Part shown: piece by piece, positions 9,554 through 17,382 of the stretch | Position numbering within the stretch: position 1 is the first letter of the stretch | How the letters are laid out: every line of letters starts with the position of its first letter | DNA from: Acinetobacter variabilis | GTDB lineage: Bacteria > Pseudomonadota > Gammaproteobacteria > Pseudomonadales > Moraxellaceae | DNA: 64,000 nucleotides | Assembly (NCBI RefSeq): GCF_000369625.1 | Contig: NZ_KB850111.1 | Span: 252,038-316,037 of the forward strand | Reading direction: 5' to 3' | Notes under the pieces: model-generated | What the model was told of the DNA's origin: nothing | The model's input: only the letters and a program-made list of their open reading frames with translations | The model's database searches: none | Translations under genes and position numbers: made by a program

Positions 9554-10033
9554 ATGAATATCAAAACCCCAATTATTTTAACGACAGCTTTAATGTTCTG
9601 TGCACCTGTATTTGCACAGACCGAAACCACTCAGACCAACAAACCGATTGCACCTTATGGTGAGAATCCGAACCTGCTGCATGTGTTTGCCTATAAAGCA
9701 CAGGAAGGTGTTATCAATACCGCTGAAAAAGTAGGTGAAGTCACTGAAAAAGGCATTGCCAAAATTAAACCGGGTGTAGATCGTGCCTGGGGCAATACCA
9801 AGTCAGCGGCATCAGATACCATCCAGAAAGTAGATCAGGGTGCGACTCAGGCAGCACAGCAAACGGGTCAGAAAATTCAGCAAACCCGTGAAGTCTGGCG
9901 CGGTAATTCACAACAGGCACCGATCGTACAGCAGCCTTTGAGTCAGCCATCTACCGCAACTCAAAATTCATCGGTATCACAGCCCCAGTCAAGTTCCGGT
10001 ACAGCGACCAGTTATGCAGTAGATGATCTTTAA
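9554..10033 (+). CDS. Secreted helical protein of unknown function
   Basis: A 159-residue protein with a Sec signal peptide ending FA-Q at about residue 22. The mature part has a long Ala/Lys/Gln-rich amphipathic segment (about 45-115) with loose 11-residue periodicity (GVINTAEKVGEV, GIAKIKPGVDRA, GATQAAQQTGQK), resembling apolipoprotein- or LEA-like helices. It then has a Gln/Ser/Pro-rich low-complexity tail. It is probably periplasmic and possibly membrane- or DNA-surface associated, but no family is recognised. GAGG lies about 12 bp before the ATG, and a strong terminator follows. Confidence 0.72.
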   Translation: MNIKTPIILTTALMFCAPVFAQTETTQTNKPIAPYGENPNLLHVFAYKAQEGVINTAEKVGEVTEKGIAKIKPGVDRAWGNTKSAASDTIQKVDQGATQAAQQTGQKIQQTREVWRGNSQQAPIVQQPLSQPSTATQNSSVSQPQSSSGTATSYAVDDL

Positions 10034-10045
10034 ATCATCGAATTG

Positions 10046-10074
10046 AAAAAAGCCCATTACGGGCTTTTTCTTTT
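10046..10074 (+). terminator. Terminator
   Basis: AAAAAGCCC/GGGCTTTTT stem-loop followed by further Ts, 13 bp after the stop of the helical secreted protein. Confidence 0.88.
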
Positions 10075-10079
10075 AAGCA

Positions 10080-10108
10080 TTGAAGATAGTTGAGTCTTTC
10101 TTTAGACT
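10080..10108 (+). promoter_or_regulatory. Probable promoter for the membrane-anchored protein gene at 10142
   Basis: TTGAAG, 17 bp, TAGACT, placed directly after the preceding terminator and about 33 bp before the ATG. Confidence 0.5.
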
Positions 10109-10141
10109 GAACTCAAATAAAATCATGAGAAGATAATAAAA

Positions 10142-10660
10142 ATGAAAAAAATTCTCCTCAGCTTTATCGCCGGCATTCTGTGTGGTGTAGCCATCCTGTA
10201 CATCACTTTACTGGTTTCAGGTGAAACCGTGACCTCAATTGCTGCGATTGATGACGAATTATCCTCCATCCCGAGCCTGTCTAGTGCCGCCTCTTATAAC
10301 CATAAAACCGAAGGCGAAAAAATCCAGCATATAGAACACTTGGAAGAAGCTGAATTTAGGCCCGCCTCTGGCAATAATGCCGACCTGTATCGGATCAAGG
10401 ATATGTGTAAATTAAGAATCGGGACTCAGGGAGATGACATTTATAGCTATCGAACTGCTTATTTTTCGCAGAATCATCTGATTTATATGTTTGAAACCCA
10501 TTATCGAACATCTTATGACAAGCGTCCCGATGAACGGGTACCCGAATTTAAGCGCGTCTATCAGGAAATTATATTTAACCCCCGGTCTGCACTGGTTCAG
10601 AGTGAATTTTTAAAATTACTAGATAAATACATTACGCCAGAAAACCGAAAAAAATGCTGA
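10142..10660 (+). CDS. Membrane-anchored periplasmic protein of unknown function
   Basis: A 172-residue protein with one N-terminal hydrophobic helix (about residues 4-25, IAGILCGVAILYITLLV), read either as a signal anchor or an uncleaved signal. The remaining ~145 residues are soluble and mixed alpha/beta, with Cys in IKDMCKLRIG and at the extreme C-terminus (NRKKC). No family recognised. It has its own probable promoter, and its stop codon lies within the terminator stem. Confidence 0.72.
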   Translation: MKKILLSFIAGILCGVAILYITLLVSGETVTSIAAIDDELSSIPSLSSAASYNHKTEGEKIQHIEHLEEAEFRPASGNNADLYRIKDMCKLRIGTQGDDIYSYRTAYFSQNHLIYMFETHYRTSYDKRPDERVPEFKRVYQEIIFNPRSALVQSEFLKLLDKYITPENRKKC

Positions 10661-10688
10661 TCGAATTTGATCAGCATTTGGTTTTTAT
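10655..10688 (+). terminator. Terminator overlapping a stop codon
   Basis: Perfect 8-bp stem TGCTGATC/GATCAGCA with a T-rich tail. The TGA stop of the upstream gene is part of the left arm. Confidence 0.8.
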
Positions 10689-10699
10689 TTGATAATTTT

Positions 10700-11653
10700 T
10701 CAATTTACCTGACGGATGGGCTGGCCTTGCTTAAAGGCGTCTACATTTTCCACCATCTGATCCACAATGCGTTGACGCGCATCAACGCTGCCCCAAGCAT
10801 TGTGCGGTGTAACGATCAGGTTAGGAATTGAGGCATCGAGCAATACATTTCCCTCTTTCGGAGGCTCCACGGTAAGCACATCCGTCGCAGCACCGGCAAT
10901 TTTTCCTTCGCGTAAGGCCTGAGCCAAAGCCTGTTCATCGACGATTCCACCACGCGCACAGTTAATTAAAAATGCACTTGGTTTCATCGCGTCCAATTCG
11001 GCATGACTGATTAAATGACGGGTATCTTCCGTTAAAGGGCAATGCAGGCTTAAAAAATCCACTTGTGGCAATAAATCGGCAATTGGAATACGAGAGTCAT
11101 CTGCCGGACGGTTGGGCAAAGCTGCAATCAGTACTTTCATGCCAAAGGCTTCTGCCAGTCTGGCAACTGCATGGCCCAGCTCACCATAACCAACAATACC
11201 TAAGGTCTTGCCTGCCAATTCTACAATTGGCGCACCCAATAGACAGAACTGGCTGGCCTTTTGCCATTCGCCCTGCTGTACTGCACGTTGATAGGTTAAA
11301 AATGAAGTGGCCAGATTGAGCATCAGCATAAGGGTATGCTGAGCGACGGCAGAGGTGCCATAAGCCTGACAGTTACACACCACAATGCCACATGCCTTGG
11401 CCGCAGCCAGATCGACATTATTGGTGCCCGTAGCAGAAATCAGGATCAGTTTCAGTTGAGGGCATTGCTGGATGGTTGCCGCGTCAATCATGACTTTGTT
11501 GGTAATGATGACATCGACATCGGCCACACGAGACTGAATCTCTGCAGCCGATGTGGCCGGGTATAAGACCAGCTGATCAAATACTGCATGTAGTGCCTGA
11601 AAGTCCAAATCCTGTTGGTCTAAAGAAGCATAATCTAAATAAGCGGCTTTCAT
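10700..11653 (-). CDS. D-2-hydroxyacid dehydrogenase (HprA/glycerate dehydrogenase type)
   Basis: NAD(P)-dependent reduction of a 2-keto acid (hydroxypyruvate, glyoxylate or similar) to the D-hydroxy acid, in the cytoplasm. The Rossmann motif GIVGYGELGHA sits mid-protein. The catalytic set is complete: Arg in NCARGGIVDE, Glu in LTVEPP and His in VTPHNAWGS. I start the protein at the ATG at 11653 (MKAAYLDY), which has a GAGGGT ribosome site and gives 317 residues, the family norm. The open frame runs further upstream to 11728, but those 25 residues look non-conserved. The exact substrate is not decidable from sequence. Confidence 0.88.
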   Translation of the reverse strand: MKAAYLDYASLDQQDLDFQALHAVFDQLVLYPATSAAEIQSRVADVDVIITNKVMIDAATIQQCPQLKLILISATGTNNVDLAAAKACGIVVCNCQAYGTSAVAQHTLMLMLNLATSFLTYQRAVQQGEWQKASQFCLLGAPIVELAGKTLGIVGYGELGHAVARLAEAFGMKVLIAALPNRPADDSRIPIADLLPQVDFLSLHCPLTEDTRHLISHAELDAMKPSAFLINCARGGIVDEQALAQALREGKIAGAATDVLTVEPPKEGNVLLDASIPNLIVTPHNAWGSVDARQRIVDQMVENVDAFKQGQPIRQVN

Positions 11654-11745
11654 GGCGCTACCCTCAACCTTGTTTGACAATTTATTTTGATTGCCATTTA
11701 AAACAAGTCCTGCAGGGTTTTCAAGCAACTTACTGTCAGAAGTGG

Positions 11746-11940
11746 TTAATCTACAGACTTATCAATATGGTTACGCAGAGAACGGCGCACCTTATAAATC
11801 ACATATACACTGAGAAAGATCAGAAAAATAAGAGAAGAACTGAGCAAGATCACTGCAGGATGCACACTTTCCGCGTGTGCAAAATTAGGCAGCATCAGTC
11901 CAAGAATAAAACAAATACTTGTAACTTGTTTGGATTGCAT
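11746..11940 (-). CDS. Small membrane protein of unknown function
   Basis: 64 residues: a signal-peptide-like hydrophobic start ending HAES (about residue 24), then one transmembrane helix (about 30-48), then a basic tail (KVRRSLRNHIDK). This is a small single-pass protein with a positive cytoplasmic end. It is convincing despite its size because of the strong ribosome site GGGAG and a good upstream promoter (12007-12034). No family recognised. Confidence 0.65.
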   Translation of the reverse strand: MQSKQVTSICFILGLMLPNFAHAESVHPAVILLSSSLIFLIFLSVYVIYKVRRSLRNHIDKSVD

Positions 11941-12006
11941 ATATTTACTCCCTTGTCATATAAACAACCGGGAGCGGTGTGACTATTTTTCATACCGCCT
12001 AAGATC

Positions 12007-12034
12007 ATATTAGGCCTTAGCAAACATAAGTCAA
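12007..12034 (-). promoter_or_regulatory. Promoter of the 64-residue membrane protein
   Basis: Minus strand TTGACT, 16 bp, TAATAT. The predicted leader of about 60 nt contains a GCGGT/ACCGC inverted repeat before the ribosome site. Confidence 0.6.
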
Positions 12035-12062
12035 GTATTTGTTTTTTAGATAAATTTTTTGG

Positions 12063-13334
12063 TTAGTTCATTTCACTTCGTGTCACAAACTGTGTATTTT
12101 TGTCACTTGCGTCAACGAAACCGGAAGCGCCGTATTCATCTGTATGCAAATTCAGATGTTTATAGCTGAACATATAAAAATCAGCATAGCGTTTCATGAT
12201 AATCGGATGCATGCCTACATTTAATTCATCCTGCTCCTTGACCAGTTTCATAATATGCCGATCATTCATCACTACCAGATAACGTTCATCATTCAGATTG
12301 ATGGTCAGCAAGCCATTACCTTTGGCATAGATTGGAATCAGGAATTTATGGTTCAGTGCAATCGCATCACCGGTATAGCTTTCGATCTTGTTGCTGATGA
12401 CGTTAAAGACCAGTGCATGTCCATAGGCATCCAGCAATAACTGGCGCTTTTCCTGCGGCAGATTGACGTGAATTCCGAGCTTAAGCAGATCCTGCTGATC
12501 CACCTGTTTATTACTCAGCAATTCACGCAAAATCACCTGTTTCTGGGCTGCATCAAAAAATTGAGTATCCAGCAATAGGTCATTATTTTTCAGGATACGT
12601 CCTAAAGCAAAACGATGCCTCGGCAGGATATTCTCAATCACCTTGCGATAATAGAACTTGCTGTTTTTTTTGACCCGGCGCATTTTCTGGTAGAAATAAC
12701 TTTCATCATATTCATGCAATAAAAAGTCATACAGCAGCTCGGAGCTGGCCAGAACAGCGATGGCGTCATGGCCGGTAAATGGCAGACGCAGTACATGATG
12801 CTGCGGAAGTACGGCTTCTAGTTTCAGGTAATGTACCCGGTCTTCGGTGCAATACGGGTCATATACCAGAATATATTCCCGTTCCGGACTGACATCTTCT
12901 GCCTCAATCCGCATGCCTTCATTCAGCTCGGGCTGGTAAAACATGTTGTAGCGGGCATCTTCGACATCTTCCGGATCAATCGAATATTGCGGCACCATCG
13001 CGACCACTCGCTGAACATTCAGCAGATTGGAATATTTAATCGCAGCATAGCCACCCATGGAGCCACCATAGGCAATGCGCTGCTGAAACGGTGCAATCAG
13101 CTCGGCAATGGCTTGCAACATGTTCCACATGGAACTTTTGGGAAACCAGGATTTATGTTTGGGCATGATTCCCAAAACATTAAATTCAAATTTCGCTAAT
13201 GATTTTTCGGCATTGATGCTCAAGCCCTTGGCACGGGTAATCAAATCTCCAAATGAAAAAATCAATTCTGAAGATGACCCCGGCATAAAAATTGCGCGTA
13301 TATGCTCATCTTCAAAAACAATCTGCTTATCCAT
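12063..13334 (-). CDS. Alpha/beta-hydrolase-fold protein with C-terminal extension
   Basis: A 423-residue protein. Residues about 1-210 look like an alpha/beta hydrolase. The nucleophile elbow is GGSMGGYAA (about residues 89-97), a possible acid lies in YDPYCTEDRV, and a possible His in LPFTGHDAI. The oxyanion-type start MPGSSSELIFSFG recalls Asp2-like hydrolases associated with polysaccharide or glycoprotein export. Residues about 220-423 are a separate region I do not recognise. No signal peptide is present. The ATG at 13334 has GGGAAAG upstream. Neighbours give no pathway. Confidence 0.68.
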   Translation of the reverse strand: MDKQIVFEDEHIRAIFMPGSSSELIFSFGDLITRAKGLSINAEKSLAKFEFNVLGIMPKHKSWFPKSSMWNMLQAIAELIAPFQQRIAYGGSMGGYAAIKYSNLLNVQRVVAMVPQYSIDPEDVEDARYNMFYQPELNEGMRIEAEDVSPEREYILVYDPYCTEDRVHYLKLEAVLPQHHVLRLPFTGHDAIAVLASSELLYDFLLHEYDESYFYQKMRRVKKNSKFYYRKVIENILPRHRFALGRILKNNDLLLDTQFFDAAQKQVILRELLSNKQVDQQDLLKLGIHVNLPQEKRQLLLDAYGHALVFNVISNKIESYTGDAIALNHKFLIPIYAKGNGLLTINLNDERYLVVMNDRHIMKLVKEQDELNVGMHPIIMKRYADFYMFSYKHLNLHTDEYGASGFVDASDKNTQFVTRSEMN

Positions 13335-13447
13335 AACTTTCCCGTGCTGGTGAATCTAACTTTTCGGCAACAATTCACTCAATGAATAGGGCCGAAAAAG
13401 TGAATATGCTATTTTATATCGATGAAAAAGATTAAAAAGCGCAAAAT

Positions 13448-14224
13448 ATGACACAATCACTGCATCCTGCAGCTCAACAAGGGTTTAGTACAGCGGCTGA
13501 GCTTTATCAGCAGGTACGCCCTGACTATCCGGCAGATCTTAGCCCATGGCTTGCCGAGACACTGTCATTGCCTGTAGATGCAGATCTTGTTGATTTGGGA
13601 ACAGGAACAGGTAAATTTATTGCCTATTTGCTTCCACTCAGCAGCCACATCACCGCCATTGATCCTGTCCCTGAAATGCTGGCCCAGTTAAAACTGGCAC
13701 ATCCGGATATTCATACCCTTGAAGGGATGAGCCACCAGCTTCCTCTGCCCGATCATAGCGTGAATGCTGTGTTTTGTGCACAGTCATTTCACTGGTTTTC
13801 CAATCTAGAGACCTTAAAGGAGCTGGATCGGGTACTTAAACCTCAAGGCTTTCTGGTACTGGTCTGGAACCAACGAGATATTACAGTCGACTGGGTTAAA
13901 GCCCTGGCAGATTATATTGCATCACTGGAAGGCGATACACCACGTTATCATAGTGGTGCCTGGCGTAAAGTATTTGAAGAACAGAATCTCTTTCAGCCTT
14001 ATGCTGAAACGCAAATGCAACAGCTACAGCATGGCCCTGTCGAGCAGGTGGTTTCCAAACGCTTATTGTCAACCAGCTTTATTGCGGCACTACCAAAAGA
14101 ACAGCAACAGCAGCTCAAGCAGCAATTCGAACAAATTATCAAAAACTATACGGACAAGGGTGCAGAAGATATGATTAATTTCCCTTATGTCACCTATATT
14201 TATGTATTCAAGAAAAATAATTAG
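13448..14224 (+). CDS. Class I SAM-dependent methyltransferase
   Basis: A 258-residue protein with a complete methyltransferase core. Motif I is VDLGTGTGKFIAYL (about residues 47-60), the acidic residue after strand 2 is in ITAIDPVPEML, and motif IV includes AVFCAQSFHWF. The order matches Methyltransf_11 proteins of the ubiE/coq5-like superfamily. The FHWF segment and the N-terminal AAQQGFSTAAELYQQVRPDYP are typical of the yeast TMT1/Crg1-like group acting on small carboxylic acids, but the substrate is not known. The next gene starts 15 bp after its stop, suggesting co-transcription. Confidence 0.85.
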   Translation: MTQSLHPAAQQGFSTAAELYQQVRPDYPADLSPWLAETLSLPVDADLVDLGTGTGKFIAYLLPLSSHITAIDPVPEMLAQLKLAHPDIHTLEGMSHQLPLPDHSVNAVFCAQSFHWFSNLETLKELDRVLKPQGFLVLVWNQRDITVDWVKALADYIASLEGDTPRYHSGAWRKVFEEQNLFQPYAETQMQQLQHGPVEQVVSKRLLSTSFIAALPKEQQQQLKQQFEQIIKNYTDKGAEDMINFPYVTYIYVFKKNN

Positions 14225-14239
14225 GAACAGGATTCAATC

Positions 14240-14818
14240 ATGCACACGATTCAATTGATGTCACGAACTGCACTTTTCACTGCCGCCATGTTTTTGATGG
14301 CCTGTGACCAGAAAAGTTCACAATCTGTAGAACAGCAGGCAACGGAAGACTCTGCATCAGAGGAAATCATGCAGGAATTGAAAACTGGACCCGTGAAAAA
14401 CTTCCCTAAAACGGAAGATGATCCCCATGATATTGCTGTCTTGAATGACTATGAAGAACGTTTCCAGGAAATGAGCGCGGATCTGGAAGCTGAGCTCAAT
14501 GGCATGCGCAATGATGACAATCTGACTCCGGAATTTGTCCAGCAACGTCAACGCGATCATGTCCAGTCTTCGCTAAATATGCTCAAAGATCTGGAGCTTA
14601 AAACTGAACAGGGCCGTTATATTCAGGGTTTGATGTATCAATACTGGGAACATCAGGAAAAACTGGTGAATAGTCCGAAATCTCAGGCCTCTACCGTAAA
14701 TGAAGCCAGTGAAAATGTAAAAGGTCTGGGCAAATATCTACATGCCCAAGAGCAACTGGAACGCTGGCGTTCGCAATATCCAGAGATGACCACCGCAAAT
14801 AAAGCCCCAGCACAATAA
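14240..14818 (+). CDS. Putative lipoprotein, helical
   Basis: 192 residues with lipobox LMAC (Cys22), a Ser/Gln/Glu-rich linker, then mainly helical charged sequence to the end. AGGA precedes the ATG, and the gene probably shares a transcript with the methyltransferase. Family not recognised. Probably anchored in the outer or inner membrane facing the periplasm; Asp follows the Cys (CDQK), the residue that favours inner-membrane retention in Enterobacteria, though this rule is not reliable in Acinetobacter. Confidence 0.72.
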   Translation: MHTIQLMSRTALFTAAMFLMACDQKSSQSVEQQATEDSASEEIMQELKTGPVKNFPKTEDDPHDIAVLNDYEERFQEMSADLEAELNGMRNDDNLTPEFVQQRQRDHVQSSLNMLKDLELKTEQGRYIQGLMYQYWEHQEKLVNSPKSQASTVNEASENVKGLGKYLHAQEQLERWRSQYPEMTTANKAPAQ

Positions 14819-14825
14819 ATAATAC

Positions 14826-14858
14826 ATTTCAGGAAGCGGACGCTTCCTGAAATTTTAT
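14826..14858. terminator. Terminator between convergent genes
   Basis: A perfect 13-bp stem ATTTCAGGAAGCG/CGCTTCCTGAAAT with a 2-nt loop and short T tail. Confidence 0.75.
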
Positions 14859-14901
14859 ATGCAGTTCTAAGATTTAACTTTCACTTTCTGAAGAATGCGT
14901 A

Positions 14902-16104
14902 TTATTGAGCTTGAACTAAATATTGCTGCACCCCTTCTGCGGCTGCTCGTCCAGTGGCAAAACAGGCTGTCAGCAAGTAACCCCCTGTAGGCGCATCCCA
15001 GTCCAGCATCTCACCACATAAGAACACATGTGGATTGGATTTAAGCTGAAGCTGCTCTGACAGAATCTCGCGTTTAACCCCACCTGCACAGCTAATCGCT
15101 TCCTGTATAGGACGGAAACCGGTTAAAGGAATTTTCAATTGCTTAATCTGCTGTGCTAATTCAGTAGCATTTTGCCAAAGTGGCTTTGGTAACAGTTCAC
15201 GCACCAGAGCAGCTTTTGCACCATCCAGACCTGCTTTCCGCCAGATATTATTCAAAGACTGCTTTTTACTTGGCTGTAATTTTTTAGCTAATTGTTCTAA
15301 GGTTTGATCCGGAAAAAGATCCAGATTCAGCTGCATTGGCTGACCCTGTTTCAGCTGTTGACGCAGTCCCCGGTCCTGTTTATAGATTAGACCACTTTCC
15401 AGACCATAGTGACTGATCACGATATCTCCCATGGTCTTGTCACCGCCATCAACCCAAGCCTCGACCCGTTTTAGGGGCTGACCGAAGATTGGCTGCATAA
15501 ACTTGGACCATGGATATTCCACACCCGCATTACTGGCTTGGAAAGGTTCAATCTCACTGCAATCAAGCCATGCTTGCCATTTCCCATCACTGCCGAGTTT
15601 TGACCATGACACTGCACCACAAGCCAAAACAATCGCATCAAAGTTTTCTGTGAATGCGCAATCATTTTTTAAATCATGGATCTGTAGCTGATGATTTTTC
15701 AGATCTAGAATTTGATGACGATAATGAAATTGTACCCCTTGCTCAGTTAAACGTTTTAACCAGACACGCAATAGTGGAGCGGCTTTCATTTCTGTAGGAA
15801 AAACTCGACCTGAAGAACCAATATAAGGTTCAATGCCAAGATCTTTCATCCAGTTTTGAATCCATATCGCATCCCAGCGTTTGATCCAAGGTGCTAACCA
15901 GTTCACCTGATCATAACGCTGCACAAACTGCTCGACGGGTTCGGCATGAGAAATATTTAGGCCGGTTTTCCCAGCCATCAGGAATTTACGGGCAGCCGAA
16001 GGCTTCTGTTCAAACACATGAACTTCATAATCAGACTGGCTCAGAACTTCTGCAGCCATCAAGCCTGCCGGGCCAGCACCCACAATTGCAATGCGCTTCG
16101 TCAT
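14902..16104 (-). CDS. TIGR03862/HI0933-family FAD-dependent oxidoreductase
   Basis: A 400-residue flavoprotein. The FAD dinucleotide-binding motif GAGPAGLMAAEVL lies at residues 8-20, followed by FEQK and the family signature RKFLMAGKTGLNIS. The C-terminus has FLCGEMLDWDAPTGGYLLT and a final FAD-contact helix (FATGRAAAEG). These features place it in the BaiN/HI0933-like group (TIGR03862), whose physiological substrate is mostly unknown. It starts 3 bp after the stop of the upstream TrmB-like methyltransferase, so the two are co-transcribed. Confidence 0.88.
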   Translation of the reverse strand: MTKRIAIVGAGPAGLMAAEVLSQSDYEVHVFEQKPSAARKFLMAGKTGLNISHAEPVEQFVQRYDQVNWLAPWIKRWDAIWIQNWMKDLGIEPYIGSSGRVFPTEMKAAPLLRVWLKRLTEQGVQFHYRHQILDLKNHQLQIHDLKNDCAFTENFDAIVLACGAVSWSKLGSDGKWQAWLDCSEIEPFQASNAGVEYPWSKFMQPIFGQPLKRVEAWVDGGDKTMGDIVISHYGLESGLIYKQDRGLRQQLKQGQPMQLNLDLFPDQTLEQLAKKLQPSKKQSLNNIWRKAGLDGAKAALVRELLPKPLWQNATELAQQIKQLKIPLTGFRPIQEAISCAGGVKREILSEQLQLKSNPHVFLCGEMLDWDAPTGGYLLTACFATGRAAAEGVQQYLVQAQ

Positions 16105-16107
16105 GGC

Positions 16108-16746
16108 TTATTCCGCCGAACTCGCATTCTGCCCTTGTAGCGGCTGAAACTCATCAAAACGCGTTGTATAGCCTTCCGGTTTACTAATAATCAATTGCTG
16201 GCACAACTCACCACGTTCTAGATATTTAATTTCAAAATGAGTTCTTGCCGAGTCTTGGCCAATGACTTCTTTAACGAAAGGCAGTTTCCACAGATTTTGA
16301 ACCTGCTGCTCTGCCTCCTCAATATATTCAGGAATATTGCTAGCTAAAGTGATCATGCCACCAGTTTTTAAACGCGATAATAAAAACTCAAAAAATGGCA
16401 TATTCAGCCAGCGCTGTGCCGGGTTATGCGGCTCAGGGTTTGGATATAAAATAAAGAACTGTTCGACTTGCGCTGGATAGAGTGCATGCACAATCCACGG
16501 CAAAGCATCAGCATGAACCGTCTGTAAATTCGGCTGTCCTTCCAGCGCATGCTGTTTTTGCATGGCCAAAAATTTCTCTCGAGTCCGCTCGATCGCAATC
16601 AGCTTGCTGTTCGGATTGGTCTGGGTAAATAGCAAAGCATGTTTACCTTTGCCCGCACCGATTTCCACACAAACCGGTTCAGAACTGATACTTTGGAAAT
16701 CACGGGGGGCATGCATACGCTGTGCTTGAAATTGACGAATCGACAT
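16108..16746 (-). CDS. TrmB-like SAM-dependent methyltransferase, divergent
   Basis: A 212-residue protein built like tRNA (guanine-N7-)-methyltransferase TrmB: VCVEIGAGKGKHALLF is motif I, IAIERTREKFLAM follows strand 2, and ADALPWIV precedes the signature strand. The usual TrmB catalytic segment (P-D-P-W-x-K-x-R-H-x-K-R) is replaced here by LYPNPEPHNPAQRW, which keeps the first Pro-x-Pro but loses the Trp-Pro-Lys and basic cluster. TrmB activity at G46 is therefore uncertain. It is transcribed with the flavoprotein gene and divergently from yacG. Confidence 0.8.
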   Translation of the reverse strand: MSIRQFQAQRMHAPRDFQSISSEPVCVEIGAGKGKHALLFTQTNPNSKLIAIERTREKFLAMQKQHALEGQPNLQTVHADALPWIVHALYPAQVEQFFILYPNPEPHNPAQRWLNMPFFEFLLSRLKTGGMITLASNIPEYIEEAEQQVQNLWKLPFVKEVIGQDSARTHFEIKYLERGELCQQLIISKPEGYTTRFDEFQPLQGQNASSAE

Positions 16747-16836
16747 AATCAGATCAAACTAATAAAAACTGTATAAGTCTAACAAGTGCAGTTATATTTG
16801 CCTAATCGAAGCTTTATTTTTCTAGGGAGTGCGCTG

Positions 16837-17013
16837 ATGTTGACCACTTTAAAATGTCCACGCTGTGGCAAACTGACCACTTGGGAAAATAATGAATTTC
16901 GTCCTTTCTGCTCGGAACGCTGCAAAATGATTGATTTAGGCGCTTGGGCCAATGAAGAATACAAACTGCCAACCCAAGATGCTCCAGCGGCTGAATCTTC
17001 TGAAGAAGACTGA
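16837..17013 (+). CDS. yacG: DNA gyrase inhibitor YacG (zinc-binding)
   Basis: A 58-residue protein with a four-Cys zinc site: CPRCGKLT near the N-terminus and CSERCKMIDLGAWANEEYK after a short linker. This is the full YacG signature. The E. coli protein binds GyrB and inhibits gyrase. The start is the ATG at 16837 with AGGGAG upstream; a longer in-frame extension to 16786 has no conserved sequence. The acidic tail (ESSEED) is typical. It lies alone rather than beside coaE. Confidence 0.92.
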   Translation: MLTTLKCPRCGKLTTWENNEFRPFCSERCKMIDLGAWANEEYKLPTQDAPAAESSEED

Positions 17014-17167
17014 ACCTTTTAAAATATCCTATCGCCTTAAGCATATTCTAAATAATCACATGATTTTTATAAAAAGCTTGTAGAAAACCAACACAAGTTA
17101 ACAGCACATATGCCAGTTTAATACTATGTTCTTACGCAGAAATATCACATTATTTTAGAGCAAGAAC

Positions 17168-17350
17168 ATGGGCTACATTCTTCTAAAGATCATTTTAATT
17201 GGGGTAGGAATACTTGCGATATTGTCATTAGGAATAGGAATTTTCCAACAGGATGGCTTATTTATTGTCGTTGGAGTTCTGCTTGCCATTATGACCTGGC
17301 TGATCTACGCACAAACCCGCCAGTCTTTGAATAACCCTTTTAGCAAATAA
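17168..17350 (+). CDS. Small two-helix membrane protein
   Basis: 60 residues with two hydrophobic helices (about 4-26 and 30-48) and a polar tail. The ribosome site is only moderate (AGAGCAAG), but coding looks sound and a terminator follows directly. Function unknown. Confidence 0.6.
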   Translation: MGYILLKIILIGVGILAILSLGIGIFQQDGLFIVVGVLLAIMTWLIYAQTRQSLNNPFSK

Positions 17351-17376
17351 AAAGACCAGCTAAGCTGATCTTTTTA
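17349..17376. terminator. Bidirectional terminator
   Basis: AAAAGACCAGC/GCTGATCTTTT stem with one mismatch, A-run on the left and T-run on the right, between convergent genes. Confidence 0.75.
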
Positions 17377-17382
17377 CCTACT

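Noticed and set aside
11551..11982. 143-residue plus-strand frame opposite the dehydrogenase start and the small membrane gene
   Set aside because: Antisense to two better-supported genes; no ribosome site and no recognisable protein character.
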